Part shown: positions 22,646 through 33,649 of the stretch, in pieces
How the letters are laid out: each line of letters begins with the position of its first letter
Position numbering within the stretch: position 1 is the first letter of the stretch
Assembly (NCBI RefSeq): GCF_018294505.1
Contig: NC_057803.1
Span: 684,511,881-684,575,880 of the forward strand
Length of the DNA stretch: 64,000 bases
Reading direction: 5' to 3'
Source of the DNA: Triticum aestivum
Lineage: Eukaryota > Streptophyta > Magnoliopsida > Poales > Poaceae
The notes under the pieces: generated by a model
Told to the model about the DNA's origin: nothing
The model's database searches: none
The model's input: only the letters and a program-made list of their open reading frames with translations
Program-made: the position numbers and the translations under genes

Positions 22646-25600
22646 CTAGGAAGCCGCGGGTGGACTCGGAGGACCGGAGGGGTCGGCGGTGCCGGCTGCC
22701 GGGGCGGCCGGCTGGTTGGTCTCCGCTTGATCACCTCTGGCAATAGCTGGCTCAGTTGGGCGCGGCTCATTGCTAGAGGCACGGTCGAGCTGGGGCTGGC
22801 CATCTGCCTCGACCTCTGGCGCTTCCTCCTCGTCTCCTTCCTCCTCCTCGCCTTCCTCTTCGCTACTGGAGTCGATCACCTTCGCCGAGTCCTCATCGTT
22901 GTCTGGGTTTATCCCAAACCACTCCGGTGGCACCTCCTCGCCGTTCTAAGCTCGCTCTGGGATGAAGACGCTGGTGTCGGTGTACTCAGTGATAGACGTG
23001 GCACGCTTGAGAAGATCGTCTTCCTCCGCTGCCAGCTCCGCCTGAGCCTCCAGCCAGGACGTGGCTAACTTGGCTAAGCTCAGCCCAGGGTACCACGCCT
23101 TGGAGAACTCTAAAGCCCGGTGTGCTCCAGCCTGGGCCGAAGAACCCTTCCAGGCCTCAAGACGGCCGACTGCGACATCCAGCCAGTCAGCAGTCCGACT
23201 GGGGGTGCGCGGTGCCTGCATATCCGGCCATAGGGCGGCAATCACCTGGGCGCCGACACGTTGAAGCCGGCGCAACATCCAGTGGGCTGGCCGAAGGCGG
23301 GCCTTGATGCTAAGGATCTGCTCGCCAAGAGTTCGGGGGGCGTTGGCGGCGATCTGTGCGCCGTCCGCCCTCCGTGCTTCACGATCAGCCTCAATGGCTT
23401 GATTGGCGGCGTCCGAATGGCGAGGCAAGAAGTCTGCTAAGGAAGAAGAACGAAGAAACATGGTTTAAAAAAATTAAGGCCAACTCGACTAGCAGTCGGC
23501 AGCCTAGAAAAGGAAACGAGGGGAAGCTCACCATCGACAAGATCTTCGATTGCTTGGAAGCCGGAGACCAGCGTCGCCTCCTTGTCGGTCCAGGAGGAGC
23601 GCTCGGACGCAAATTCGGCGAGAAGGGCGGTCTCCTTGTCCTCTGCCTCCTTTTGGGCCCTCTGGAGCAGCTCCTTCTGCTCTGCCAGCTGCGTAGCCAG
23701 CCGGTCGCGCTCCTCCATCAGCCGGCCGCACTCCTCCTCCTTGACGCGTAGCGCGGTGTTGACTTCGCCCAGCTGCTGTTGAAGGGCGGCGTTGGCTTAT
23801 GAGGAAGGAGGGGGAGGGGTGTCAGTCGTCAACAAAAAAAGAAAGGTCGCCGGGGAGATCCGGCCTGACTACTCAACAGTCGGCCCGAATCTCAGGGACT
23901 ACAACCCGCGGGTGCGCCAACGCGCCCCCGCAGAGAAAGAAGAGGACTTACCCTGGCTGTCCGACAAGTCGGCGGTCCGCTTGGCCAGCTCCTCAACATT
24001 GGCGTTGAAGGAGGACACGCGAAGATTGTGGTAATCCTGCATCAAAATTTCAGAAAAAATGTTGGTACTTGGAACTAAACGATTAGAGTTCCGAGCCACC
24101 TGCTCAGCAGCCGGCCCGAAACTCGGGGACTACACCCAATGGGTGCGCTGGCGCGCCCCCACAAAGAAAAACAAGGAAGCAAAGCAAAAAGAAAGGATGC
24201 GTACCTGGGTGGCCGTTCGTGACGCCAGATATGCCTTGGTGCACTCCTTGATGGCATCACCCTCGGCCCGGAGCTTGGCTTGGACGTCCAAGAGCGCCCG
24301 GTTCAACGGGCCCGTCCCGCCTCCCCGCACCCACCTGGTGGGCGCGGCGCTCCACACCCCGGTGTCCGGGATCGTGGGGCTCGCAGCGCCGGTCTCCTAA
24401 GGACGTGGTGCTGAGGCCGCCTTCGCGAGACTGCGGCGCCTCAGCATGCTGACCTCGAGGGCCAGGCCCGTCACCGCCGTGCCTCCGGTTGGCGGCACTA
24501 GCGGGTCAGCCGGTTGTCCACCTGGCACGCCTCCGGAGGGTGGCGGTGGCGGCACAATGAATTCCGGTGTAGCAGTGACGCCGGCGTCCCTCTCCATGAC
24601 CGGGTTCTCGTTGCCGACTTCCCTAATCTGCATCGTGAACTCCGGTGGCGGCAGCGCGGAGTTCAAGGGGACAACGAACACCATCGACTGGCGGTGTGCG
24701 GCTTCCTCTGCGCGCTTCTTCTCCGCATCGGCGGCCTTGGCCTCCGCCAGCTTCTTTAGAACGACGGCCTCCGCCTTGTCGGCTTCCGCCTTCTTCAAGA
24801 GGGCGGCTTCCCGCTCCTCCCGCGCCTCCCGCGCGTTCCGCTCTGTCGCCTCCTGGAGGTCAGCGGCGGGATCAATCCACCGGGAGGTGGAGGAGGTCTC
24901 CACCGACTTTACGACGGAGCCGGCGGCCGATTTCTCAAGAGAGAGAGGGGCCCTAAAGTCGGGAAAATAAAGTAAAGGGATTTCAGAAAGACTCAATAAA
25001 GAAACGTGAAGGTACAAAGGGAGGTAGTACTTACGCCGAAATCAGCTGCGGCGTCTTCACCACCTTGCGGAAGTGGTTGGCCTTTGCGGCCGCTTCGTCC
25101 CACTTGGTCGCCGCGGTTGAGCCCTTGGGTTTCTTCGTCCGGCTGCCGAACAGGCTCGTCCCGGCCCTGCGCTTCTTGCCGCCGCCTTGAGCATCCGGCG
25201 GGGTTGACAAGGCCGCGCCCGGCTGGCCGGCTCCTGGTTGGTGGCGTGGGGCAACCTCCTCGTCATCATCAGGCCAGTCCTCGAGACTGGCCCCAAGTCT
25301 CAGACCACCTGACGTGCCGCCTCCTCCCTCGTCGTCCTCCAGGGCCGCCGCTCCCAAGTCGGGGTCGTCCACATCGCTCTCCGCTCGGTCAGGGAGAAAC
25401 TCGCGGTCCGGCCCCGCGGTGCCGGCTGCTGGCTGGAGGAGGGGGTTCTGACCAAAGCCGACTGGTCAAAACAAGCAAGACGGACTCGACAATAAAAATG
25501 TCAGGAGAATCGAAGAAAAAGAGAGAAGGAAAACAACTTACCAGAGGCGGAGGGGCAGCACGTGAATACGGCTCCTTGCCAAACTGCCACTCTTCGTTCA

Positions 25601-26459
25601 GGTCGCGGCTCGCAAGATAGTTCACCATGTAGGCTACCTCCTCGTGAGGCATCTCCTTGGTGCACATTCGGCTCGGGTCTCAGTGCCCGCTCATCTGGCA
25701 GATCATGTGGGGGCGACTTTGGAGGGGCAGCACTCAGCGCGCCATGAAGGCGGCCAGCAAGTCCGGCCCAGTCAGGCCCTCCGACTGCGCCAGTACTCGA
25801 AGCCGCGCAACGGCGCCGGCTCCTGTAGGCATCAGCGTCCGAGCTCGGTGTGACCAGTTGGGCTGTCTCCCAGCCGGCGGGCCGTCCACATAGGCCGGCA
25901 GGTTGACCCAATCACCCTCGGCGGAGACGTTCTTCACGTAAAATTACGACTGCTGCCACATCTTCACCGACTTGATCACCCTGATGGAGGGAAATGGGTT
26001 GTTGGCCCCGGACCTCCGCACGGTGATGAACGCGCCGCACTGAGCCGGCACGCCCGCGGCTTGGGTGCCGAGCTTGGAGAAGAAGAACTCCTCCCAAAGC
26101 TCGATGGTGGGGAGAATGCCGATGAAGCCTTCGCATAGGGTGACGAAGGCGGACAGCAGCACCACCGTGTTGGGGGTGAGGTGGTGCGGCTGGAGTCCAT
26201 AGAACTCGAGGAAGGAGCGGAAGAAGTTGCTCGCCGGCAGGCCCAGGCCGCGCAGGCAGTGTGAGCGGAAGACAACCCGCTCGCCCTTCTGCGGCGCCGG
26301 TGAAATATCTCCCCTCCGCGCGAGGCAGACCCTCACAAGGTCCTTGCCAGGCAATCGACGCGTCTTGCGGAGGAAGTCGATGTGATCCTCGTGGACCTCC
26401 GAACCATCCCAAGTACCGAAGTGCGCCATCGGGGGCGTGACGGCGGAGGAAGAGCTCAT
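22646..26459 (-). CDS. Antisense spliced gene of E1 ('putative gypsy type transposon' family)
   Basis: A minus-strand gene lies between pol and the 3' LTR. It starts at ATG 26459 after its own TATA box. Exon 1 (26459 to about 25940) encodes the conserved plant domain known in Pfam as a putative gypsy type transposon domain (PF04195 as I recall). The landmarks are a Gly-Leu-Pro-x-Ser-x-Phe-Phe block, Leu-x-Pro-Asn-Thr, and Leu-Cys-Glu-x-Phe-x-Gly. A TAG at about 25944 breaks the frame. Further open segments, each bounded by GT/AG-like sites, lie near 25734-25937, 25389-25667, 25031-25372, 24397-24970, 23537-23780, 22946-23461 and 22646-22933. They hold a basic linker with a Lys-Lys-Pro-Lys signal, Ala/Glu/Lys coiled coils (about 24700-24850 and 23540-23720) and an acidic Glu-rich tail. 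Exact joins are uncertain. Function is unknown; similar antisense ORFs are known in Tat-lineage elements. Confidence 0.75.
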
Positions 26460-26575
26460 CGTTAGCGGACCGCCGCAGCGTTCGACAAGGCTCGAGGAGC
26501 AGAGAGGGAGAGAAGAAGGAAAGGAAGCAGTGGGGAGGCGGGGCGCGCGTGCTCCGCCGTTTCCCCTCCTCCCCC

Positions 26576-26583
26576 TACTTATA
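26576..26583 (-). promoter_or_regulatory. TATA box of E1 antisense gene
   Basis: The minus strand reads TATAAGTA, 117 bp upstream of the ATG at 26459, followed by a C/T-rich leader. It indicates transcription from inside the element, independent of the LTR. Confidence 0.65.
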
Positions 26584-27051
26584 GCCCAGTGGGCTGCGTA
26601 GCCGAGGGGGTGGTTGTGGGATTTACTGCGCCCACTATCCCACGCCCCCCGCATTTATCGCGCAAAGTTACTGCATGCGGTAACTCCATGGGAACCTCAA
26701 CCGTCCCCCACAGCCGCAGCGGATCCGCTCGCGTGCCGAGGCGTGGTAGTGGCGGGCCCCGCCTGCGGACATGTCCCATTTCATGGATGGGTAGGCAGGC
26801 TGGCCTGGCCACTGGTTGCCACGTGGTGGGCACGGAGTGGGTGGCAGCCAGGAAGCTTAGCTTGTACGCCACTAAGCTCCCGCCGGGGGATTCAAAAGTA
26901 TTTTTTGGACGAGTCAAAGTCAGGCGACTCCGACTCCTACCAGTCGGCCCGGCAGAGTCAAGCGGAATCCCCACCTCAGGTACTCGGAGAATGAAGCTAC
27001 TGAGGCTCCTCGGTTGGATGTCCATGGCGCCTCGTCAGCTTCGGGGACTAC
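26584..27051. other. E1 region upstream of the antisense promoter, up to the 3' LTR
   Basis: This holds the presumed upstream promoter region of the antisense gene and the polypurine tract of the plus-strand element: CTTCGGGGACTAC directly before the LTR at 27052. Frames here on both strands are short and overlap; none is called. Confidence 0.55.
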
Positions 27052-28223
27052 TGTCGGAGCAATGGGCTGCGGGTAGGCTAACCCGAGGCCCATAACCTTT
27101 CAAGACATCAGGGCTGACTGCGCCCCTCAAGACAACGGACGGAGAGCCGTCTTCAAGAGGGCGGCTGGAGGAACAGCCGGTAGCCCATATGTGTCCGAGC
27201 CCTAGAGAAGAGATCAAGATCGGCCGATTCCGACTGGCGGCTTCCAGAGAAGCCGGCCACGGGGAGTCGCCCCACGACACTAGCAAAGCCCATGCCCTCA
27301 CCAGGGGGGATGGGACAGGGAGTGGCAATAGTAAAGCCCACTCCCTCCCCTTTTCTGGGGGATGGCCAGGGCACAGTGCATTGTACCAGCGGAGATCTCC
27401 ATCTGGTGCAGCACTTTTGCCATGCCATCCCTGATGTCAGCAACAGTGGGCGGAGTCCCGTACCCATGATGGTCTGACAGTACGATCCACGGAAGACGGG
27501 CCCTACCAGTCAGTGTGAGTCCGGAAGACGGCAAGGGCGCCACCAATCAGACCCATAGGGAGCCGGCCCGCGGAAGTCGGCCTGCCCCTCCCATGGGTCC
27601 CCCGCGCCATTAACCAGACGAGACGAGGAGTGGCTACAGTAATCGCATGCCAGGCGGCAGGCCTGTAGCCACGACCCCATGACCAAGCCTGCGTCATTAG
27701 AGGCACGGCTACAGTAATCAGCAGCCGGCAGGACCCGCCAGCAGCGGGTGCGGCCTGTCGGCTACGTACCAGACCAGTCGGTTGAGCCCACCAATCGATG
27801 GACCCCGGCATTCGGCCGAAGGGCCCGCAGGCGAGGAGACTGACATCTGGGCCCTATGTCCATACAGTTTACCCTTGTACCCCTGGGGGTAGGCTTATAT
27901 AAACCCCCCAGGTCACCCATGCAAAGGGTTCCGATTCATTAGAACTAGACAAGACCTTAGAGGAAGGAGAGAGCTAGCCCTGCCTTCTCCTGTCCACAGA
28001 TACAACTCGAGGAGCGCCTTTGTACTCACTTTGCCTTAGTGATCATGCGGAGACCCCGCAGAGCAGGACTAGGGGTGTTATCTCCTAGGAGAGCCCCGAA
28101 CCTGGGTAAAGCACGCCGACGTTCGTGTCTATGCCTCATCCCGTTTCCAGGCACTAGCGACATTCTACTCGCCCCCACCATGATAAGCCATCCATTGGCA
28201 TATGTCGCACCCAACCCCTGACA
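27052..28223 (+). repeat. 3' LTR of E1
   Basis: It begins TGTCGGAGCAATGGGC and ends CCAACCCCTGACA, with TATA at 27896-27903. It is followed by ATGAA, matching the left flank. It aligns end to end with the 5' LTR. Confidence 0.95.
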
Positions 28224-28228
28224 ATGAA

Positions 28229-29052
28229 ATTAAAGAAAAAAGGTGGTACATATAGAGAGCGCTCGTCTCCAAATTATGCATATACTATATGACACTACCC
28301 ACTATGAAGGTACTAGTAACATAGACTAGTAACTAGTCTATATTACTCTCCGCTATGACCAGCCGAAGTCGAGGCGCAGATACCAACGAGGGCCTGGTTG
28401 TGTCTATAATTGGACAACTCACCCTACTGCATGCGCACCAGGCAGACGAAGCTCATGTCGTGTTGGTGCTGTGTGCGGCCCGCACATTAACCAAAACCTC
28501 GTGCCTCCATCTCAAGGCCAAGGAGCAACGTGAAACCTATGATAGAGCCAATCGGATGGTTGAGAACACTACAATTTGTAGCTACAGATGCATGTGTGAG
28601 AGAGGACGAGTGCGTGCATGCACCTCTTCTCAGAGTACAAGTGTATGTGGGTGGCATCGACCTAGGGAGCAATGATGGTGTGTGCGAGAAGTCCCGAGAG
28701 ATAGGTGTAATGCGTCTGAAAAAAGACTAGTCTATAGCTCTCCACGAGGCTATTCCTGTCGAACGCCAAACGTAAGATATGTATCTGACAGTGCCAGTTT
28801 TTGCACATACACAGCAGTAGAAAAAGAACTAGTACCATGGAATATACTACACCACGGCCGAGAAAACGTGTCGACATTACGCCATCCGGGAATAGTGCCG
28901 CGCTTCGAAACTAGAACCATCAATAAATTTTGAGCGCGTCTCGTCACATTCCAAATTACTACCACCACCATGCTATATTTAATTGCAAACCTGTTCACAC
29001 CGATCACAACCTAAACGGTTTCCCACTTAGGAGCGTATTAGTAGTACTCGGT
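28229..29052. other. Low-copy spacer upstream of coiled-coil gene copy 2
   Basis: A 106-codon plus-strand frame (28355-28675) has no recognisable domain and is not called. The section before 29050 resembles the upstream region of copy 1 near 13800-13960. I see no LTR or clear transposon end here. Confidence 0.35.
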
Positions 29053-29060
29053 TATAAATA
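29053..29060 (+). promoter_or_regulatory. TATA box of coiled-coil gene copy 2
   Basis: TATAAATA, 131 bp before the ATG at 29184. It is the positional counterpart of the box at 13969. Confidence 0.6.
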
Positions 29061-29183
29061 CTACTATGCTAAGATGACTGCACATTCCTCCTCAACTCCT
29101 CATCCACAAAAAACAATCAAGTCAATCAAGCCATAGCTAGCGTGAGTTCTGGGTCGAGAGATTTCCACCAGGGAGAGGTGAGC

Positions 29184-29687
29184 ATGGAAGAGGAAGCACG
29201 AGAGATGTCCCGCCTTGCCGCGAAAGCAGCCGACATGTCCAGCTGGGCAGCAGTAGCAGCACGGAGGTCCCGCCGCGCCGTCGATGTAGCAGACTGGTCC
29301 GGCCACACTGCGGAAGCAACAAAGATGTCCCGCCATGCCGCTGAAGCAGCACGGAGGTCCCGCCGCGCCGCGGTGGCCTGGGAAAATTTCTCGCGGGCAG
29401 GCGAGGACTCTTATAGGCGCATGCATGCGATGGTCCATAGCCAGATGGATCAGATCTCTGACTGGGCGAGGTTGCAGGACGAGGCTACTGGCGTCATCCG
29501 GCAACTAGGGGAGGGTAATGCGAAGCTCTGGGGCGAGCGTGACTTGCTGAGGGCGAAGCAGGAGGAGGAGACCGCTACCTTGTTGCAGAGGACGGGCGTC
29601 ATCGTCAAGAAACTTATGGACGAGAATGCCATTCTCCGCATCGAGCGCAACAGGCTGGTGGAGGAATCCATGGATGCTGCCAAGTAG
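29184..29687 (+). CDS. Coiled-coil protein, copy 2, with six decapeptide repeats
   Basis: Function unknown. The 167-codon frame starts at ATG 29184, 131 bp after a TATA box, and ends in TAG. Residues 8-67 consist of six 10-residue repeats with pattern (Met/Arg/Trp)-Ser-x-x-(Ala/Thr)-Ala. In DNA the word GTCC recurs exactly every 30 bp at 29207, 29237, 29267, 29297, 29327 and 29357. The rest is a Glu/Leu/Arg coiled coil. The stretch Ala-Thr-Gly-Val-Ile-x-Gln-Leu...Asn-Ala-Lys-Leu...Asp-Leu-Leu aligns with the first copy at 14215-14781, so the two are paralogues. The frame stays open for a while after the stop, so this copy may also be shortened. No signal peptide or membrane segment is seen. 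It lies between E1 and E2, in the same direction as both. Confidence 0.55.
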   Translation: MEEEAREMSRLAAKAADMSSWAAVAARRSRRAVDVADWSGHTAEATKMSRHAAEAARRSRRAAVAWENFSRAGEDSYRRMHAMVHSQMDQISDWARLQDEATGVIRQLGEGNAKLWGERDLLRAKQEEETATLLQRTGVIVKKLMDENAILRIERNRLVEESMDAAK

Positions 29688-30053
29688 TGTATTAAGAGAT
29701 CATCGCCCGCCGCGAGAACTAGTCTCCGTGACCTGCAGCGCATAAAGAAAGTAGAGATCAGCGAGCCAGATCGTTGTATGCGTCTTCCTTCTTCTTTTGC
29801 CCTTGTGTATTTCGGGCGTATCCGCATGTGGCATTTTTAATTATCTTCCTAATTATGTAAGACAATTATTATCCACTCTCGTCGTCCTTATATATATTCA
29901 TCAGTCTTGCTATAAGTCGCAGTAGATGCTATATAGGTCCGTTGGATCTTACATCAAGATCCATGCACAATTTTCTTGTCAGATTTTCTTTTTACTCTCT
30001 TAAATCTCAGTCGAGTGAGACATTGCCACGATATTAAACAGAGGCTCAGGCGC
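29688..30053. other. 3' flank of coiled-coil gene copy 2
   Basis: It contains 'CTTCCTTCTTCTTTTGC' followed by a TTCGGG word, as does the 3' flank of copy 1 near 14787, so the paralogy includes the 3' region. It ends at GGCGC (30049-30053), the left target duplication of E2. Confidence 0.5.
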
Positions 30054-30594
30054 TGTTGGGGATATTACTATCAGCTAAAACCCTCCCAGGAGGGGCCGGG
30101 TCAGCCTTAATGGCGGGTTACGTAAGAAGCCCAATATAGAGTCAAGATGATAGTTTATTAGTATATATAGAAAGCCCAAAGGCTTCGGGCCGGCTTAAGG
30201 CCCGTTATTGTAAACCGCCATATGGGCGGAAAGACTTGTAAAGAAAGGCATGTAAAGGAAGTCACCGAGCCGGATACGATTATGAGCCGGCCGGGACTCT
30301 GTAAGCTACCAGGCGTCAACCCATGTATATAAGGGGGACGACCCGGTGGCGGCTTAGGGCAAGAAACAATCAAGTCGATCACCAAGCCAGCGAGTGGAGC
30401 CTTCTTGGAGATCGAAACCTCAGCAATACCAATCCCAACTAGACGTAGGCTTTTACCTTCATCGTAAGGGGCCGAACTAGTATAAAATCCTCTCTCGTGT
30501 CCTTTGTCCCGATTAACCCCTTTAAGCTTCCTAGTGCGATGGCCCTATGACTAAGTCCTTTCTCTAGGACATCTGCCGTGTCAACTCCATGACA
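30054..30594 (+). repeat. 5' LTR of E2
   Basis: It begins TGTTGGGGATATTACTATC and ends CAACTCCATGACA. TATATAAG at 30326-30333 is the probable TATA box. Confidence 0.95.
30326..30333 (+). promoter_or_regulatory. TATA box in E2 5' LTR
   Basis: TATATAAG followed by GGGGACGA. The matching stretch is deleted from the 3' LTR. Confidence 0.75.
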
Positions 30595-30596
30595 GT

Positions 30597-30614
30597 TGGC
30601 GCCCACCGTGGGGC
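30597..30614 (+). promoter_or_regulatory. Primer-binding site of E2
   Basis: TGGCGCCCACCGTGGGGC, two bases after the LTR, identical to the E1 site. Confidence 0.8.
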
Positions 30615-33014
30615 CAGTGCACGGTGGATTTGAGTTCTTGAAGGGAAACTTCGAAGGGCTCAAGGGATACGCTGTGGGCCGGATGATCAAGAGTCATCGC
30701 GGCAATATCTACATCGACGACGAAGGCTGGGGTCCCGAGGCCAGATCAATTAAGTACGGGTACCGGGTCCCCTTCGGCGGAATTCACGTCTTCATCAGCC
30801 GGATCGGCGAGTCAGGCCCTAGGCCGGATGTCCACACCGACCTCATTGAAACGGCTCAGCGCGCCGGGTCCGCCCGTGTTAAATATGTCGTGAAGCATGC
30901 CTTCGTAGGCTGCATCCACGGCGGTGAATACTCCGAAGGATCGATGGAGGGCGGAGAGACGGCCATCTGCTCTGATACTACATCATCAACAGGTGAGACA
31001 GACTCGTTGTACCAACTGCAAGATGGCGTGCTTGGGGGCTGTTCCGATGGTAGCAGTATTCCGGACCCCCTTGAGCCGCCGAATTGGGCCGGAGTCTTCA
31101 TGCCAGGGACACAGCCTGGGCAGAACTCCACCGCAGCGACAGCGGCGGCCACCGGGTCGGCAGCTGCCGGGTCAGGAGACCCTGCGCGCCCCCCGGCTCA
31201 GGTTTTCATGGACCTCATGGGTAAACTGACGACTCTATTAACCGATGCGGTAGAGCCGGTGGATAAAACCCAACATGACGCGGAAGTGGCACGCGTGCGG
31301 GAGGAGATGGTGCAAGCTAAGGAAAATTTAGCCGCGGAGGAAACCCGGATGGCAGCAGAGTGAGCAGCTTTGGATGCTCGTGCTCAGCAGCTTCAAGCAA
31401 AAACCTTCCGGCTCTCGGAAGATCTTAATGCATCAAACGAAGTCATGAGGAGGAGGCGTCAGAAAACTCAGTCGCGTCTGCCTCTAACGCTGGATCCGAG
31501 GAATCTGTTCCATACACCCGGAGCTGGAGGGAGCAACCCGCCAGAGGCAAACCGGGTCACGACGCCCGGTGCACCAGTTCAGCCACGCACCATGGAGCCG
31601 CCGCGCATAAATACAGCTCCTCGTTATATAGCAACGCCCGGGTCACTTTTCCAACCCCATGGAGAACCTCATTGCGGCGTCGGCTCGTTTGGCAGCTCTC
31701 CCAATGGAAGGCGACTCGCCAGCAGCAATTGAAACCTGGAGGGTAAGAAAACTGCTTCAGACAGCTTTGGCCCAGCAGGATGCATACTCCTATAGTCGAG
31801 ATAGGATTCATTCAACTCCTCGCCCAAGCCGGAGCCCGAGTTACAGTAGGCACATGGAGTCTGCAGAGATGTCAAGTAACGCTCAACGCCACAACCGGCC
31901 ATATAGGCATGAGCCAGTGCGGGCTGGAGCCCTTAACTTGGCGGATCAGGAGAGGATTCGTCAAGAGGCAGAACGGGCGGCTCAGATAGCAGCAGAGCAG
32001 GCAGCTCACCAAACCTTTCCGGCTTATCCAGCAACCTCGGTTGAGGCAGGAGTGGTTACAAGAACCAGAGGCGTACCTTACCTAGTCCCAGCCATACGCA
32101 ATGAGCGGTTCCCCAAGGATTTCAAGGGATCTCGTAAGGTACCTAAATACACGACTAACTTACAGCCAGGGGCTTGGATTGAGAGTTATGAGATGGCTAT
32201 GGAGCTGTTGGAGGTTAGTGATGCTGCAATGGCCAAGTACTTCACCATGATGTTGGGTGGAATAGCTCGGACCTGGTTGAAAGGATTACCACCCAATTCC
32301 ATCGGCTCATGGGCAGAGTTGAAGGCACAGTTCATCCAGAACTTTAATGTCAATTGTGGACCTGACTAATTGCAAGCAAGAGGATGGAGAATCTACAACC
32401 CATTGGGTGCGCCGGGTCAGGAGATAATACATTCGTCTGATAAAATGGATGCCGGCTCAGCAGTTTTGATGTTGGAGAAAAATTACTATTTTGAACCTTT
32501 GAAGCAGAAGTTGGGGCGGCTTAAACAAGACTGTAATGACATGGGAACGTTGATGGCGGCTCTTGTCAAATATGCCGATTCTGATACCACTAAAGACCCG
32601 GTGTCTGATGAAGAAAAGGCAACGAAGGGAAAGAAAAATGGCAATGGCAAGGGTCACCAGCATAACCCGGCAAATCAAGGAGGTAATAAGTGTAAGGCTG
32701 ATGAGTTTGTTGCTAATACTAATGCGCAGGGTGGTAATCAGCAGCGCATGGGCAGGCAGCCCCCTCGATCGGGCGGGTCAGGCCCCACCCTTGAGCAGCT
32801 GTTGAATGAACCTTGTCCAAGACACGGCACCAGGGAGAAGCCAGCTACCCACTTGTGGAAGGATTGCATGATCATGAAGGCGTTTAAAAATTCAAATGCA
32901 TTTGATGGGGGTCACGGTCCAGGTGGCAGCTCAGGCGGCTTTCAGGGCTCGGGCGCCGGTTCAAGCGGAGGAGGTTTTCATGGTCATCCTGGTCACCAGG
33001 GAGGATATAATTAG
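30615..33014 (+). pseudogene. gag of E2, broken by stops and a frameshift
   Basis: The frame is open from the primer site (first in-frame ATG at about 30683) to TGA 31361-31363 and continues in that frame to about 31650. It then shifts into the frame open from 31659. This second part holds the capsid domain, with Phe-Pro-Lys-Asp-Phe, the Met-Met-Leu-Gly-Gly-Ile-Ala-Arg-Thr-Trp-Leu motif and a Trp-Ala-Glu-Leu-Lys-Ala-Gln-Phe helix, and is cut by TAA at 32367-32369. The nucleocapsid part is Gly/Gln/Asn-rich, with Cys-Pro-Arg-His...His-Leu-Trp-Lys-Asp-Cys as the zinc-type array. It ends at TAG 33012-33014, after which the same frame leads into protease. Confidence 0.85.
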
Positions 33015-33649
33015 CAACACAACCAAGGGAATCAACAGCAGCAACAATCCGGCTATCAGAGCAACCCGAAGCAGTTGAGTAGTGGACAGTATCATGTCTT
33101 CACTACCAGTTTATGTAAGAGACACCAAAAATTCCACAAGAGCACCGTCAATGCCGTTGAGCTGGCAGTTCCATGTTATTTACGTTGGTCGAAGCAGCCC
33201 ATTGTATGGAGCAGAGAGGACCACCCGCCCCGGGTTGCTAATCCGGGTCACTTGGCGTTAGTAGTGGCACCTCAGGTTGGTGGGTATAAGTTTACCAAAG
33301 TACTCATGGATGGAGCAGCAGCATCAACATCCTTTATTATGAGACGTTTCGCCGGATGGGATTGACGGACAAGAATCTTAAACAATCCAACACTGTTTTT
33401 CATGGTGTGGTGCCTGGTAAATCGGCATACCCAGTTGGTAAGATCGAGCTGGAAGTAGCCTTTGGAGATGAATATGACTCCAGAGCAGAAAAATTAACTT
33501 TTGAAGTGGTTAAGATCAAAAGCCCATATCATGCTCTGTTTGGGCGGCCGGCTTATGCCAAGTTCATGGCTCGGCCGTGTTACGTGTATTTGCAGCTCAA
33601 GATGCCGGGTCACAAGGGCACCATTACAGTCCATGGAGCCGGAAGATAG
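33015..33649 (+). pseudogene. Protease of E2 with frameshift at the active site
   Basis: The upstream frame reaches Lys-Val-Leu-Met-Asp-Gly and then goes out of frame at about 33315. The frame open to 33649 picks up the Ser-Ile-Asn-Ile-Leu-type segment and the later protease blocks (Phe-His-Gly-Val-Val-Pro-Gly, His-Ala-Leu-Phe-Gly-Arg, Tyr-x-Gln-Leu-Lys-Met). The break lies within the catalytic Asp-Gly motif and is best explained by loss of one G. A second shift near 33645 leads to the RT frame. The encoded retropepsin would normally process gag and pol. Confidence 0.85.

Larger units (their letters stand above)
15220..28223 (+). mobile_element. Gypsy LTR retrotransposon E1 (Tat-like), complete but defective
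   Basis: A 13,004-bp element bounded by 1171- and 1172-bp LTRs with TG...CA ends and a 5-bp target duplication ATGAA at 15215-15219 and 28224-28228. Order: 5' LTR, primer site, gag, protease, truncated RT, RNase H, integrase, spacer, antisense gene, 3' LTR. There is no chromodomain after integrase. A hand count gives about 68 substitutions and one indel between LTRs, near 5.8 percent, with transitions in excess. At 1.3e-8 per site per year this is about 2.3 million years, as a rough figure. Loss of the RT catalytic segment and several stops make it non-autonomous. Family name not assigned. Confidence 0.95.

Noticed and set aside
24446..25620. Plus-strand frames of 174 and 204 codons in the E1 antisense gene
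   Set aside because: They mirror the minus-strand exons; the splice sites, TATA box and conserved domain are on the minus strand.
28355..28675. 106-codon plus-strand frame as a gene
   Set aside because: No TATA box at a suitable distance, no domain, no similarity to the neighbouring coiled-coil genes.
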